Assembly: GCF_030818775.1 (NCBI RefSeq)
Contig: NZ_JAUTAU010000001.1
Span: forward strand, 4,344,001-4,408,000
Source: Bacillus sp. SORGH_AS_0510
GTDB lineage: Bacteria > Bacillota > Bacilli > Bacillales > Cytobacillaceae
Reading direction: 5' to 3'
Length of the DNA stretch: 64,000 nucleotides
Shown here: positions 17,885 through 28,011 of the stretch, piece after piece
How the letters are laid out: each line of letters opens with the position of its first letter
Numbering within the stretch: position 1 is the first letter of the stretch
The notes under the pieces: generated by a model
The model's database searches: none
Told to the model about the DNA's origin: nothing
The model's input: the letters and a program-made list of their open reading frames with translations, nothing else
Position numbers and translations under genes: made by a program

Positions 17885-18004
17885 TATGTGCACCTCCTTT
17901 ACAAAGAATACCATAAATTCTTTTTCCGGATGAAATAAATATTTCGGCAAACGAAAAATCATATGTACGTCTCAGGTCTTAGAAAGAAATAAATCTCAGG
18001 TTCA

Positions 18005-18033
18005 TTGAGGATAGCGAAAGGATTTCTTATGCT
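18005..18033 (+). promoter_or_regulatory. promoter candidate for the DUF4097 gene
   Basis: TTGAGG (18005-18010), a 17-base spacer and TATGCT (18028-18033) lie about 40 bases before the start codon. TATATA a few bases on could serve instead. Confidence 0.4.
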
Positions 18034-18069
18034 ATATATAGAAGAAAATAGAAAAGGGGATGGAAAAAA

Positions 18070-18939
18070 ATGAAAAGAATTTTGATATTACTATTAATCA
18101 TCACAGGATTATATATTGTTTTCAATCAAGGCTTCCAAATGGATTGGTTTAAGGCAGCGGAGACAAAAAATACACAAGCGGCCGTAACAACCGAAACGGA
18201 CTTGATTGAAATAAACGTTGCTAGTGTAAGTACCACAATCATTCCGGAAGACCGGAAAGATTTAAAAGCCGTCTATAATGGAAAAGAAAAACTTACAGTC
18301 AGAGAATCTGGTGACAAAATTGAAGTGGCCATAAAAAACAAATGGTTCGATTGGTTTAACTGGGCTCCTTTTTCGAAAAAGAAAGAACTAAAAATCTATA
18401 TTCCAGAAACATATGATCGTAATATGAGCATTGATTTAGGTTCAGGTAATTTACAATTCTCTGGTCCTTCAAAAAATAAGCCGGTGAATTTAGATGAATT
18501 GACCGTTGATATTGGATCAGGGAACCTCAACCTTACTAATCTGACAGTTAAGCATTTTGAGCAGGACGTTTCATCAGGGAATGTGAACATTGATTCACTA
18601 AAGGCGGATTCAGGTGCATTTGATGTGAGTTCTGGTAACCTAGAAATCAAACACTATACGGGTCCAATTGAGGCTGATGTATCCTCCGGTAGGCTTTCGA
18701 TTCAAGTCGATCAACTAGTAGATTCAATCACCATCGATGTTAGCTCAGGAGATGTAACCCTTGATGTACCAAATGATGCTGATTTCACACTGAATGGGGA
18801 CGTAAGCAGCGGCATGATTTCAAGCGACCTGCCATTGACCTCCAAAGAACAGAGTAAACATAGTATTCAAGGAAAACATGGCACAGGAAAATTTCCTATC
18901 AACCTCGATGTCTCGAGTGGGAATATCAGAATCCAATAG
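18070..18939 (+). CDS. DUF4097 beta-strand repeat envelope protein (LiaG-like)
   Basis: 289 residues. Residues 1-20 (RILILLLIITGLYIVF) form one uncleaved or signal-type membrane segment; the rest is predicted outside. The body is a DUF4097 beta-solenoid with repeated DVSSGN/DLGSGN turns (about eight). Relatives include LiaG and YvlB-type proteins near cell-envelope stress systems, but no histidine kinase or response regulator is adjacent here. AAAAGGGGATGG supplies the ribosome site. It is monocistronic with a terminator. Confidence 0.8.
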   Translation: MKRILILLLIITGLYIVFNQGFQMDWFKAAETKNTQAAVTTETDLIEINVASVSTTIIPEDRKDLKAVYNGKEKLTVRESGDKIEVAIKNKWFDWFNWAPFSKKKELKIYIPETYDRNMSIDLGSGNLQFSGPSKNKPVNLDELTVDIGSGNLNLTNLTVKHFEQDVSSGNVNIDSLKADSGAFDVSSGNLEIKHYTGPIEADVSSGRLSIQVDQLVDSITIDVSSGDVTLDVPNDADFTLNGDVSSGMISSDLPLTSKEQSKHSIQGKHGTGKFPINLDVSSGNIRIQ

Positions 18940-18946
18940 GATTAAG

Positions 18947-18978
18947 AGCGCAGGATTGTATAAGTTCCTGCGCTTTTC
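18947..18978 (+). terminator. intrinsic terminator of the DUF4097 gene
   Basis: AGCGCAGGA and TCCTGCGCT form a perfect 9-bp stem followed by TTTCC, eight bases after the stop codon. Confidence 0.8.
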
Positions 18979-19065
18979 CTTTCAAAACTCTTCGAGGAAC
19001 CAAAACCAACAAAATTTCATATGGTACTATTGCCTTGTGTTTTTACTCATGGAAGGAGAGTTATA

Positions 19066-19455
19066 ATGTTATACGCCCCTTTTCATTATCCTATGTATCC
19101 TCCAATTCCTACCTACCCAACATACATCGTGAACCCACACTATCTTCGGAGTTATCCGCCGGTCGATACGAAAATCTTTACCAGTTCCGTTAAATCGTTT
19201 CGTCTACTAATGGAACAAGGAAGTAAATTACTAGATAGGTTAGGTGACCCTGGATTTGACCGTAAAATAATGAGCGCCGCCCAACAAGGGAAACATACTG
19301 AAGTAGATGCGATGATAAGATCCATTGGTTTAAAAGTGCCGGTCATCACCAAGTTTACTCCATCGGGAATCACCTTTACTCTCACTACTCAGCCTGACCA
19401 AGCTAATCCTATGAGTTGCTGTACACTAACAGTTGCAATGAAATGGGGTATGTAG
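19066..19455 (+). CDS. conserved hypothetical protein, Pro/Tyr-rich N-terminus
   Basis: 129 residues. The first 30 are rich in Pro and Tyr (YPMYPPIPTYPTY), a composition common in spore-coat-associated proteins; the rest is a compact domain (SSVKSFRLLMEQGSKLLDRL, IGLKVPVITKFTPSGITFTL) ending in CCTLTVAMKWG. I recognise the type only as a Bacillus conserved hypothetical. ATG 19066 has AAGGAGAG upstream; the in-frame extension from 19021 does not. A spore role is a guess from composition. Confidence 0.65.
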   Translation: MLYAPFHYPMYPPIPTYPTYIVNPHYLRSYPPVDTKIFTSSVKSFRLLMEQGSKLLDRLGDPGFDRKIMSAAQQGKHTEVDAMIRSIGLKVPVITKFTPSGITFTLTTQPDQANPMSCCTLTVAMKWGM

Positions 19456-19507
19456 CGTTGTATGCTTTGTTTTTTCCAAAAAATATGATGACCACATATA
19501 TGCCTGC

Positions 19508-19536
19508 TACCTGCTGAACTAAATCAGCAGGTATTT
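19508..19536 (+). terminator. hairpin terminator after 19455
   Basis: TACCTGCTGA and TCAGCAGGTA form a perfect 10-bp stem with a 6-base loop, followed by TTTCTATTTC. Confidence 0.7.
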
Positions 19537-19650
19537 CTATTTCTTTCTCCAATTACATAAGATGGAATATCATCTAGGCTTCCACCTTCTTTAGGTGTAC
19601 AATGAAAAATAGAATTTATTAAGTTACTAGGTTAAAGGAGCAATGCACCA

Positions 19651-21006
19651 TTGGAAGAACAGACAAATAAGCTTCAAGAACAATCACTGTTTAGTATTTC
19701 GTGGCCTCTTTTTATTGAATTGACTCTTCATATGGGTATGGGGATTTTCGCTACCTTTATGTTAAGTCATTATTCTGATTCTGCAGCTGCAGGGGTCGGA
19801 GTAGCCAATCAGTTATTAAACATTTTCATCTTGGTATTTACCGTTACATCTATTGGAGCTACCGTCCTCATTAGCCAAAACCTTGGCGCTGGTCGACTGA
19901 AAACGGCGAAACAATTATCACGCTCTGTATTTGGTCTTAATTTTTGGTTCGGAATTACTATCTCTATCATCGTTTTTCTTTTTGGAGAACAGCTTCTGCT
20001 TCTTTTTGATATCCATGGGAAAGTATTTGAATATGGCCATACCTTTATCCGTATTTGCGGAATCTCTCTCTTTTTTGAATCGATTTCGTTGGCTTTAAGT
20101 GCCGTTTTGCGCAGTTATGGATATACGAAGGAATCTATGGTGGTCACTGTCATCATGGACTTGATTAGTATCGGAGGGAATATCGTGGCATTATCGGGAA
20201 TTTTCGGTCTACCGATTACAGGTGTAACCGGTGTGTCATGGGCAATTGTTGCAGCCAGATTTTATGCTGTTTGTGCACTAATTTACCTTGTCTATAATCG
20301 GCTTTCTCTAAAGCTAGAGATACGAGACATCTTCAATGCAAAAAAGGAAGATATCAAAGGGCTTCTTGCAATTGGAATACCGTCTGCAGGAGAAAATTTG
20401 TCCTATCAATTATCACAGCTGTTAATTACTAGTTTTGTAGTCTCAATGGGAACCGCTTCTTTGGCTGCCCGTGTATATATATTAAATATCAACATGATTT
20501 GTTTTCTATTTACACTAGCTATTGCTCAAGGGACACAGCTATTAGTAGCTCGTTATATTGGCGCCAAGCAGTTTCATCGTGCCCTTAAACGCGGCATTCG
20601 TACACTAAGAATTGCCATGATCGCCTCATTCGTTACTTCATTAGTCATTGCGCTTATCGGATCCCCGATATTGAAGACCTTTACTCAGGATGTTAGCATA
20701 ATCGCTGTGGGTATCCCTGTTTTATGGGCGATTGTTTTTGTTGAACCAGGTAGAGCCATGAATATTGTCTTGATGAGTTCATTAAAGTCTGCTGGGGATG
20801 TTCGATTTCCGGTCATCATAGGTATGATATCCATGTGGGGAATTGCCGTTTCACTAAGCTACCTGTTTGGCATTCATTTTGGTTTAGGACTGTTAGGTGT
20901 TTGGCTTGCACAAGGAGCAGATGAATGGCTGCGCGGCTGTTTTGCTTTAAGGAGATGGCTTATGAAGCCATGGGAGCACAAGATAAAAGGTAGAGTTCCT
21001 GCATAA
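19651..21006 (+). CDS. MATE family efflux transporter
   Basis: 451 residues with about 12 membrane segments in two homologous halves, as in MatE exporters that use Na+ or H+ gradients. Characteristic stretches are ATFMLSHYSDSAAAGVGVANQ in helix 1-2, GATVLISQNLGAG, ALSAVLRSYGYTK and the second-half match GTQLLVARYIGAKQ. The substrate is unknown (drugs or metabolites). The start is TTG at 19651, 10 bases after AAAGGAG; a nearby ATG is in another frame. It is monocistronic and ends at a shared terminator. Confidence 0.88.
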   Translation: MEEQTNKLQEQSLFSISWPLFIELTLHMGMGIFATFMLSHYSDSAAAGVGVANQLLNIFILVFTVTSIGATVLISQNLGAGRLKTAKQLSRSVFGLNFWFGITISIIVFLFGEQLLLLFDIHGKVFEYGHTFIRICGISLFFESISLALSAVLRSYGYTKESMVVTVIMDLISIGGNIVALSGIFGLPITGVTGVSWAIVAARFYAVCALIYLVYNRLSLKLEIRDIFNAKKEDIKGLLAIGIPSAGENLSYQLSQLLITSFVVSMGTASLAARVYILNINMICFLFTLAIAQGTQLLVARYIGAKQFHRALKRGIRTLRIAMIASFVTSLVIALIGSPILKTFTQDVSIIAVGIPVLWAIVFVEPGRAMNIVLMSSLKSAGDVRFPVIIGMISMWGIAVSLSYLFGIHFGLGLLGVWLAQGADEWLRGCFALRRWLMKPWEHKIKGRVPA

Positions 21007-21017
21007 GAAGAAATGAA

Positions 21018-21056
21018 AGAGGCTGACCTCTCAACGATTAAGTCAGCCTCTTTTCT
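21018..21056. terminator. bidirectional terminator
   Basis: AGAGGCTGAC and GTCAGCCTCT (10-bp stem, 14-base loop) followed by TTTTCTT on the plus strand. It separates the convergent MATE and GGDEF-EAL genes and overlaps the last codons of the latter. Confidence 0.85.
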
Positions 21057-23268
21057 TATTTCCTACGATTAAATATTGTTCTAGATTGTCAGCCGGTAAC
21101 GGTCTACTAAATAAGTACCCTTGACCAATGTCACATGCATTGGTCTTTAAGAATGAAAGTTGTTCTTCTGTTTCGATCCCTTCAGCAATGACCACAAAAT
21201 TTAAATTCATTCCCATATCGATGATCGTTTTTACCATTGTTCCTTGGTTGGAGTGATAAATGATGTCGTCTACAAACGATTTATCTATTTTAATCTTATC
21301 GATTGGAAGATGCTTTAAATAACTAAGGGACGAGTATCCAGTGCCAAAGTCATCCATGGATAAAAGAACACCTAGCTCTTTTAATTGATTTAAGATAATC
21401 GTAGAATTCTCTAGATTTTGCATGATACTTTCGGTAATTTCTAATTCCAAATGATTCGCTTGAAGTCCCATTTCTTCTAGGATCGTTGAGATATATTCAA
21501 TAAAGTAATCATCCTCAAATTGTCTCACAGAAACATTCACTGCAATCGGAAAATTCTTAAATCCTGCATTTTTCCAAGCTTTCCTTTGTTTGCACGCTTC
21601 CCATAATACCCATTTGCCTATTGGAACAATCAACCCTGTTTCCTCTGCTAATGGAATAAATTCTGAAGGCGCAATAAATCCATGCTCCGGATGATTCCAA
21701 CGCACCAATGCTTCAATCCCTACAATTTCTCCCGTTGCTAAAGAGACTTGCGGTTGATAATGAAGGGTTAGTTGATTCCTCTCGATTGCTTTTCGTAGTC
21801 CGTTTTCCAGTTCCATTTTTCGAACCGAATTCCCATTCAAACTGGATGAGTAAAACCGGAAATTATTTTTTCCACGCTCTTTTGCCTGATACATTGCCTT
21901 ATCTGCATTTTTAATTAATGTTTCCTCATCCAAACCATCGGAAGGATAGAGGCTGATTCCAATACTAGGAGTAACAAAAAACTCCTGATTGTTCACTTCG
22001 ATTGGTTTTGAAAACTCGTAAAGAATTCGCTGGGCTACCAGTGCCGCCCGATCTTTATCCACATCTTCCAGCAGGATAATAAATTCATCTCCACCTTGCC
22101 TTGAGACCATTCCCTCGTTTTTAACAGACATTTCTAGCCGATCCGCTACTCTTTGCAGCACAATATCTCCGGTGTTATGTCCTTTTGTGTCATTAATAAT
22201 CTTGAATCGATCTAAATCTAAAAATAAGACGGCGAGCCTTTTGTTTTCTTCCTGCTTGTTTAATGCGTCGTTAAGTTGATGTTTGAACCTGTTTCTATTA
22301 GGCAGCCCTGTTAATGTGTCGTAAAAGGCCATATTTTTGATGGTCTCCTCTGCCCTTTTCCGCTCCGTTATATCTCTACCGACAACTTGAACAGCAAACC
22401 TGCCCTCATAGAAAATCGGAGTGGACGCCATTTCCACATCAATAGTCTCTCCATTCAGTTTTTTTACCTTAAATTCGAGTCTAACTTTATTCTGTTCTTG
22501 GGGATTGCCTCTTACTTTAAAAGCTTCCACAATTTGTGCAGGGACAAACTTTAATGGAGAATGGCCGATTAATTCTTCAGGATGTTTAGCACCAACTAAC
22601 TTCCAACCAGCTTCATTAATGTATTCGATTTTTTCATAATTAACGACCGCAATAATATCTGGAGACATTTCTACCAAACTACGATAACGGTCCTCACTCT
22701 CTTTTCGATCCGTTATATCAAATAAAACACTCGTAAAGTCGATAAATTCCCCATTTTCATCCAATGTAGGAAACCCTCTATCCTGAATCCAACGGACTTC
22801 CCCATCAGGACGAATTATCCGATACACACTTGTAACTGTTTCCCCTAAAGCAAGCTTTTTTCCTCTGTCCGCAATTACTTCTAAATCTTCAGGATAGATA
22901 ACCTTTTTCCAAAGATTTAAGTCCTTGTAAAAATCGATGTAAGAATAGCCATATAATTTTTCGATACCTGGGGTGATTAACAAAGTGCCTGACTTTAAAT
23001 CGTGTGACCAAATGGCAACATCAAGTGTATCAAAGATATTTTTTAATTTTAGCTTATTTTGGCGAAGTTCTTCGTCCTTTTTTTCAATTCCTTTTAATGA
23101 ACGAAGAAAAATCGGAAGAGCTCCAATGAGTATAATAATAGAAATAATTTTTAAGAACTTAATAGTTGGATAGAAAATAGAAACTGCAATGTCTAGCAGC
23201 TCTATAAAGACGATCAAACTAAAAATGAGTTTCCAATAAGTTGGATCATTTATCTTCTTCGTCCCCAA
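21043..23268 (-). CDS. membrane PAS-GGDEF-EAL cyclic-di-GMP protein
   Basis: 741 residues. Order: two membrane segments near the N-terminus (about 10-55), two PAS domains (about 75-185 and 195-310), a GGDEF domain with intact GGDEF at about 392-396, and an EAL domain with EAL from about 519 and the loop DDFGTGYSSL. Both catalytic motifs are intact, so it could make and degrade cyclic di-GMP; no RxxD inhibitory site is seen before GGDEF. The TTG at 23268 is preferred because AAGGAGAG lies 7 bases upstream; an ATG 16 codons earlier has no ribosome site. The gene stands alone. Confidence 0.88.
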   Translation of the reverse strand: MGTKKINDPTYWKLIFSLIVFIELLDIAVSIFYPTIKFLKIISIIILIGALPIFLRSLKGIEKKDEELRQNKLKLKNIFDTLDVAIWSHDLKSGTLLITPGIEKLYGYSYIDFYKDLNLWKKVIYPEDLEVIADRGKKLALGETVTSVYRIIRPDGEVRWIQDRGFPTLDENGEFIDFTSVLFDITDRKESEDRYRSLVEMSPDIIAVVNYEKIEYINEAGWKLVGAKHPEELIGHSPLKFVPAQIVEAFKVRGNPQEQNKVRLEFKVKKLNGETIDVEMASTPIFYEGRFAVQVVGRDITERKRAEETIKNMAFYDTLTGLPNRNRFKHQLNDALNKQEENKRLAVLFLDLDRFKIINDTKGHNTGDIVLQRVADRLEMSVKNEGMVSRQGGDEFIILLEDVDKDRAALVAQRILYEFSKPIEVNNQEFFVTPSIGISLYPSDGLDEETLIKNADKAMYQAKERGKNNFRFYSSSLNGNSVRKMELENGLRKAIERNQLTLHYQPQVSLATGEIVGIEALVRWNHPEHGFIAPSEFIPLAEETGLIVPIGKWVLWEACKQRKAWKNAGFKNFPIAVNVSVRQFEDDYFIEYISTILEEMGLQANHLELEITESIMQNLENSTIILNQLKELGVLLSMDDFGTGYSSLSYLKHLPIDKIKIDKSFVDDIIYHSNQGTMVKTIIDMGMNLNFVVIAEGIETEEQLSFLKTNACDIGQGYLFSRPLPADNLEQYLIVGNKKRG

Positions 23269-23461
23269 ATGTGTTCTCTCCTTATAGATGCTTTGTTTAG
23301 TTGAGCTACATGACAAAAATTAGAGGCTTTATCTATAAAATAACAAAAATCGACATATTTAACAATGCAATACCGAATAAAACTGGAAGCGTTTACAAAT
23401 CCTTCAAACTAAAAAAGAAAAAAGACGATTCATTTCAACTGAATCGCCTTTTTCCATCATT

Positions 23462-25129
23462 TTATTCTATACGATATACTCTTGCCTCATAAGGATTTAA
23501 AGTCAATTGAGTGAGTGTTTCATGTGGTGAAACCTCATAGTTATAAAGCAGCAAGTGGCGATAATCGAGTGACACTCCATCCATCACAGCAGGCTGTGTG
23601 GATAGATTCGTAATGATCAACATCTTTTCTTCATTTAAAGTTCTAGTATATGCAAAAATTTGCGGATCATCTTTCAAAAGCAAATCATACGTACCATAGG
23701 TAAATACTTCGTTTGCCTTCTTTAAGCGAATCAACTTTTTATAAAAGCTCAAAACAGACTTCTCGTCTTTTTGTTGTGCCGCAACATTGATGTCCTTAAA
23801 ATTCGGGTTTACCTTCAACCATGGATTACCTGTACTGAAACCACCATTTTCCTCAGTTGACCACTGCATTGGAGTCCGAGAGTTATCACGGCCAGAAGCC
23901 CAAATCACTTCCATGATTTCCTCATGTGAAACACCTTCTGCCCGCTTAATACGGTACATATTCTTTGCGGATACGTCATCATAATCATCGATGGAATCAA
24001 ACTGAACATTCGTCATGCCGATTTCTTGCCCCTGATAAATAAATGGTGTACCCTGCATGAGAAAATACATCGTACCGAACGCAGTTGCACTCTCACGCCA
24101 GAATTCTTTGTCATTACCCCATGTAGATACTACACGCGGCTGGTCGTGGTTCTCGATGAACAAGGCGTTCCAGCCTTTATTCTCCAACCCTTTTTGCCAC
24201 CGGGACAATACATCCTTAAGTTCCACAATATTTAGTTCTTTTTTCGCTTCGGCATCCCAAAGTGCTAAATGCTCGAATTGGAAAACCATATTGAACTTAC
24301 CATTTTTTTCGCCGACCCAACGCTCCACATCTTCTACGTCATCAACTGTTACTCCGTTCGCTTCCCCAACAGTCATTATGTCATATTTAGCAAACGTTTC
24401 TTCCTTTAACTCATGCAAGAACGTATGAATCCCATCTACATTCATCATTTTATCAAAGCAAGATACATATTGAAGTCCTTCAGGATTTGGCATGTCCTCT
24501 AGGCCCTCTTCTTTTTTGATATGACTAATCGCATCGACACGGAACCCATCGATTCCCTTATCAAGCCACCAGTTTACCATTTCATATAGTGCCTTCCTGA
24601 CCTCTTCATTCTCCCAGTTAAGGTCAGGCTGCTTTTTAGAAAAAATATGCATGAAATACTGATCCGTTTCTTCATCATATTTCCAAGCGGAACCACCAAA
24701 TATGCTTTCCCAGTTATTCGGTTCTTTACCAGTTTTTCCATCACGCCAGATGTACCAATCACGCTTTGGATTCTCTTTGGAAGAACGAGATTCGATAAAC
24801 CAAGGATGTTCATCACTCGTGTGGTTAATGACTAAGTCGAGAATGAGTTTCATCCCACGGCGATGCGTCTCCTCTAAAAGGAGATTAAAATCAGCCATTG
24901 TTCCGAACTCTTTCATAATCTCCTGGTAATCACTGATATCATAACCATTATCGTCATTAGGCGATTGATACATTGGACTAACCCAAATCACATCAATACC
25001 AAGCTCTTTTAAATAATCTAATTTAGAGATGATGCCCTTGATATCCCCAATCCCATCTCCATTGGAATCCATGAAGCTTCGAGGATAAATCTGATAGGCA
25101 ACAGCTTCTTTCCACCATAATTTATTCAT
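23462..25129 (-). CDS. alpha-glucosidase, GH13 (alpha-1,4 type predicted)
   Basis: 555 residues, full length for GH13 subfamily 31. Catalytic residues are the nucleophile Asp in GFRVDAIS, the acid Glu in MTVGEANG and the third Asp in IENHDQPRV; a calcium loop DSNGDGIGDIKG is near the N-terminus. The residue after the nucleophile is Ala, which in this subfamily is associated with alpha-1,4 preference, whereas the paralogue at 30067 has Val. No signal peptide, so it works in the cytoplasm on sugars brought in by the adjacent ABC importer. It is last in the leftward locus after the LacI regulator. Confidence 0.9.
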   Translation of the reverse strand: MNKLWWKEAVAYQIYPRSFMDSNGDGIGDIKGIISKLDYLKELGIDVIWVSPMYQSPNDDNGYDISDYQEIMKEFGTMADFNLLLEETHRRGMKLILDLVINHTSDEHPWFIESRSSKENPKRDWYIWRDGKTGKEPNNWESIFGGSAWKYDEETDQYFMHIFSKKQPDLNWENEEVRKALYEMVNWWLDKGIDGFRVDAISHIKKEEGLEDMPNPEGLQYVSCFDKMMNVDGIHTFLHELKEETFAKYDIMTVGEANGVTVDDVEDVERWVGEKNGKFNMVFQFEHLALWDAEAKKELNIVELKDVLSRWQKGLENKGWNALFIENHDQPRVVSTWGNDKEFWRESATAFGTMYFLMQGTPFIYQGQEIGMTNVQFDSIDDYDDVSAKNMYRIKRAEGVSHEEIMEVIWASGRDNSRTPMQWSTEENGGFSTGNPWLKVNPNFKDINVAAQQKDEKSVLSFYKKLIRLKKANEVFTYGTYDLLLKDDPQIFAYTRTLNEEKMLIITNLSTQPAVMDGVSLDYRHLLLYNYEVSPHETLTQLTLNPYEARVYRIE

Positions 25130-25183
25130 GTAAAATCCTCACTGACTCTTTTTATGTTTGTCATTTCACAAGCAATCAAAAGT

Positions 25184-26206
25184 TTACTTTTTCACTGCAC
25201 ATGATTTACGTTCAATGAGCTTTGTTGGAATCGTGATTCTCTTTGGCAATGTTTCAGGATTTTCGATTTTTTCAATTAAACATTGAGTAGCCAAATGGCC
25301 TAACTGAAATGTTCCGATATCCACTGACGTTAATGGCGGCTTCGAATGTTCAGATAATGAGAGGTTATTAAAGCCTACAATTGAAATATCTTCAGGCACT
25401 CTTATGTTTAATTTTTCTAAATGACTGATGATTTCATACGCCATTAAATCATCCTGTGTAACTAACGCTGTAGGAGGAGCATCCATTTCCATTAAAGAAC
25501 AAATGGCATCAATCCCTTGTTCATTAACCAATTCTTCATTAACTAGATACGCCTCGTTAACAGTAAGTCCCGCTTCCTTAAGTGCCAATTTGTATCCATT
25601 GATTCGGTCAATGGTAACCACAAAATCAGGATTGATTCCAACATAAGCTATATTTGTATGCCCGTGTTCAATTAAGTAGTTGGTTACCTGTTTGCTTATA
25701 AAAATATTGTCATTGTCGACATAAGTAATACGCTCTTCATTTACACTTGGACGTCCAACGACCGTAAAAGGAAAGCCTATTTCCTCAAGGTAGTTCATCG
25801 TACGATCATTAACACGTGAGTATAAGAGAACTATACCATCTACACGCCTCCCCATAACCATGGACAGGACTTCTTCGTGAATTTCTTCCTCAGTTGATCC
25901 CGTTGAAAGATAGATACCATATTTACTTTCATGGGCATTCATACTGATTCCTCTTAATACTTCAGGGAAGAATGGGTTTCGAAAGGCATGGTAAGCCGAA
26001 TTCGGCATAATCACTCCAATGGTTTGAGTGCTTTTAGCAACCAAGCTACGTGCTTGCAAGTTAGGGTAGTATCCTAATTGTTCCATTACTTCTTTCACAC
26101 GTCTCTTTGTTTGTTCACTGATCCGCGGGTTATTAGCAATTACCCTTGAAACTGTTGAAGGCGCCACATTTGCTTCCCTTGCCACATCCTTGATTGTAAC
26201 CACCAT
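25184..26206 (-). CDS. LacI family regulator of the alpha-glucoside locus
   Basis: 340 residues. The N-terminal HTH (TIKDVAREANVAPSTVSRVIA, then hinge LQARSLVAKSTQTIGVI) and the periplasmic-binding-protein-like sensor domain are complete. It resembles MalR-type repressors. Its position between the permease genes and a glucosidase gene makes the locus its likely target; three CG-centred palindromes upstream of the binding-protein gene (29725-29960) are candidate operators, although CcpA could use the same sites. GGGGGAAG lies just before the ATG. Confidence 0.88.
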   Translation of the reverse strand: MVVTIKDVAREANVAPSTVSRVIANNPRISEQTKRRVKEVMEQLGYYPNLQARSLVAKSTQTIGVIMPNSAYHAFRNPFFPEVLRGISMNAHESKYGIYLSTGSTEEEIHEEVLSMVMGRRVDGIVLLYSRVNDRTMNYLEEIGFPFTVVGRPSVNEERITYVDNDNIFISKQVTNYLIEHGHTNIAYVGINPDFVVTIDRINGYKLALKEAGLTVNEAYLVNEELVNEQGIDAICSLMEMDAPPTALVTQDDLMAYEIISHLEKLNIRVPEDISIVGFNNLSLSEHSKPPLTSVDIGTFQLGHLATQCLIEKIENPETLPKRITIPTKLIERKSCAVKK

Positions 26207-26262
26207 TACTTCCCCCTAATACCAATAAATTGCTCGTTTTTACCTATATTATAAGGTAGAAA

Positions 26263-27078
26263 TTATTTAACCGCACCCTCAGAAATACCCTTGATAATTT
26301 CCCTTTGTGCAAAGAAGTATGCAATGATTACTGGAATAATCGCAATCGTTAATCCAGCGAGCGCTAAGTGCCATTGCTTTGTATACTCACCGAAGAAGAA
26401 GAACATTTTTAATGGAATAGTTTCCATTCCTTCTTGGTTTATTACTAGAGATGGAAGTAAGTAGTCATTCCAAATCCAAATGGTATTCAAGATGGCTACC
26501 GTTACAGTAATCGGCTTTAACATAGGGAAAACGATGTACCAAAAAATCTGGAATCGATTTGCACCATCAATGGTTGCAGCCTCATCCAAGGATTTTGGAA
26601 TCCCGCTCAATGTACCATGGTACAGGAAGATGGAAAGACTGGCACCAAAGCCTAAATACATAAAGATAATTCCCGCTCGATTGAGCATTTCTATTTTTCC
26701 GAAAATCGTCACCAATGGAATCATAACGGATTGGAACGGGATTAACATCGCTGCAACAAACAAGAAGAATACAATGGTACTCATTTTGCTCTTATTTCTT
26801 GAAAGAGCGTAGGCAGCCATTGATGAGAAGATAATAATGATGGCTACACTTACTACCGTAATTAAAAGTGAGTTCATAAATGTTTTTAAGAATGTGAGTT
26901 CATTAAATGCTTCAACATAGTTATCAAAAGTAAATACTTCCGGTAAATTTAATGTACCTGAGAAAATTTCCTTCTTTGTTTTAAAGGAGTTGACGATCAT
27001 TAAGTAAAAAGGAGAAAGCCATAACAAACCTAATAAAATACCTAGAATCTCAAGCGGCAATTTATATTTTCTTCCCAT
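26263..27078 (-). CDS. ABC sugar permease, MalG type
   Basis: 271 residues with six membrane segments. The cytoplasmic EAA loop that docks the ATPase reads SLDEAATIDGANRFQIFW, and the C-terminus (FFAQREIIKGISEGAVK) is that of MalG-like carbohydrate permeases. Its start overlaps the stop of the upstream permease gene by one base, indicating coupled translation. With the MalF-type partner and the lipoprotein at 28263 it forms a maltodextrin-type importer; no ATPase gene is present here, so a shared MsmX-type ATPase is probably used. Confidence 0.92.
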   Translation of the reverse strand: MGRKYKLPLEILGILLGLLWLSPFYLMIVNSFKTKKEIFSGTLNLPEVFTFDNYVEAFNELTFLKTFMNSLLITVVSVAIIIIFSSMAAYALSRNKSKMSTIVFFLFVAAMLIPFQSVMIPLVTIFGKIEMLNRAGIIFMYLGFGASLSIFLYHGTLSGIPKSLDEAATIDGANRFQIFWYIVFPMLKPITVTVAILNTIWIWNDYLLPSLVINQEGMETIPLKMFFFFGEYTKQWHLALAGLTIAIIPVIIAYFFAQREIIKGISEGAVK

Positions 27079-27941
27079 TACATTTCAACCTCCCTTTTCT
27101 TGTTGATGTACACTTGTGTTAAGGAAATAGCAGCAACGATAATAAAGAAGATAACTGCTTTTGCCTGAGCATAAGCCATTTCACTTTCACCAAATGCTGT
27201 TTTGAAGATTTCCATAGCGACCATTTGCGTGGAATTATACGGACCGCCGCCTGTTAGTGATAAGTTTTGATCGTAAAGCTTGAACGTGTTCGATAATGTT
27301 AAGAACATACTAACTGTAAATGCAGGTGCAACTAACGGGAAAACAATGAAGCGCAGACGCTGGAATGAACTTGCCCCATCAATTTCAGCAGCTTCAATTA
27401 ACTCTGTTGGTACACCTTCTAAGTAAGAAATGTAAATGACCATGATGTATCCAGCCATTTGCCAGCTCATTAAGATGACTAAGCCCCAAAAACCAGTGTT
27501 AGTAGTAGAAAGCCATCCTTGTAAGTTTTCGATTCCAAACAATTCTCCAATACCGGCAAAAACTTTAATGAAAATAAATTGCCAGATAAAACCTAGAATC
27601 AAACCACCAATTAGGTTCGGCATGAAAAAGATCGTACGTAGAAACTTACTTGTTTTAATTTTGGATGTTACGATAAGTGCTAATGCAAGCCCAAAGAAGT
27701 TAATTAAAATAATGGAAACAACAGTAAACTTTACTGTAAACCATAATGAATCTAAGAATTCCTTATCTTTAAAAACATTAATATAATTTTCGAAGCCAAT
27801 AAAACCGCCTACTTCAATACCATTCCAGTTTGTAAATGAATAGTAAACTCCGAATAGCAATGGAATGATAACAACCATTGATAATGCTAAAAGAACCGGG
27901 GCTAAAAATAACCAATAAGATAAATCCCGCGTACGCATCAT
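27078..27941 (-). CDS. ABC sugar permease, MalF type
   Basis: 287 residues with six membrane segments. The EAA loop is visible as PTELIEAAEIDGASSFQRL, and the ending GGGPYNSTQMVAMEIFKTAFG is typical of MalF-like carbohydrate permeases. It lacks the long periplasmic loop of enterobacterial MalF, as usual in Gram-positives. It is translationally coupled to the MalG-type gene and separated from the binding-protein gene by about 320 bases that hold a strong hairpin and a repeat element. Confidence 0.92.
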   Translation of the reverse strand: MMRTRDLSYWLFLAPVLLALSMVVIIPLLFGVYYSFTNWNGIEVGGFIGFENYINVFKDKEFLDSLWFTVKFTVVSIILINFFGLALALIVTSKIKTSKFLRTIFFMPNLIGGLILGFIWQFIFIKVFAGIGELFGIENLQGWLSTTNTGFWGLVILMSWQMAGYIMVIYISYLEGVPTELIEAAEIDGASSFQRLRFIVFPLVAPAFTVSMFLTLSNTFKLYDQNLSLTGGGPYNSTQMVAMEIFKTAFGESEMAYAQAKAVIFFIIVAAISLTQVYINKKREVEM

Positions 27942-28011
27942 GGTAAAAAACCTCCAATATGTTTTGTATTTTTTCTAAGTTAGTAATTGAAAGAAAAGTG
28001 GCTGATTCATA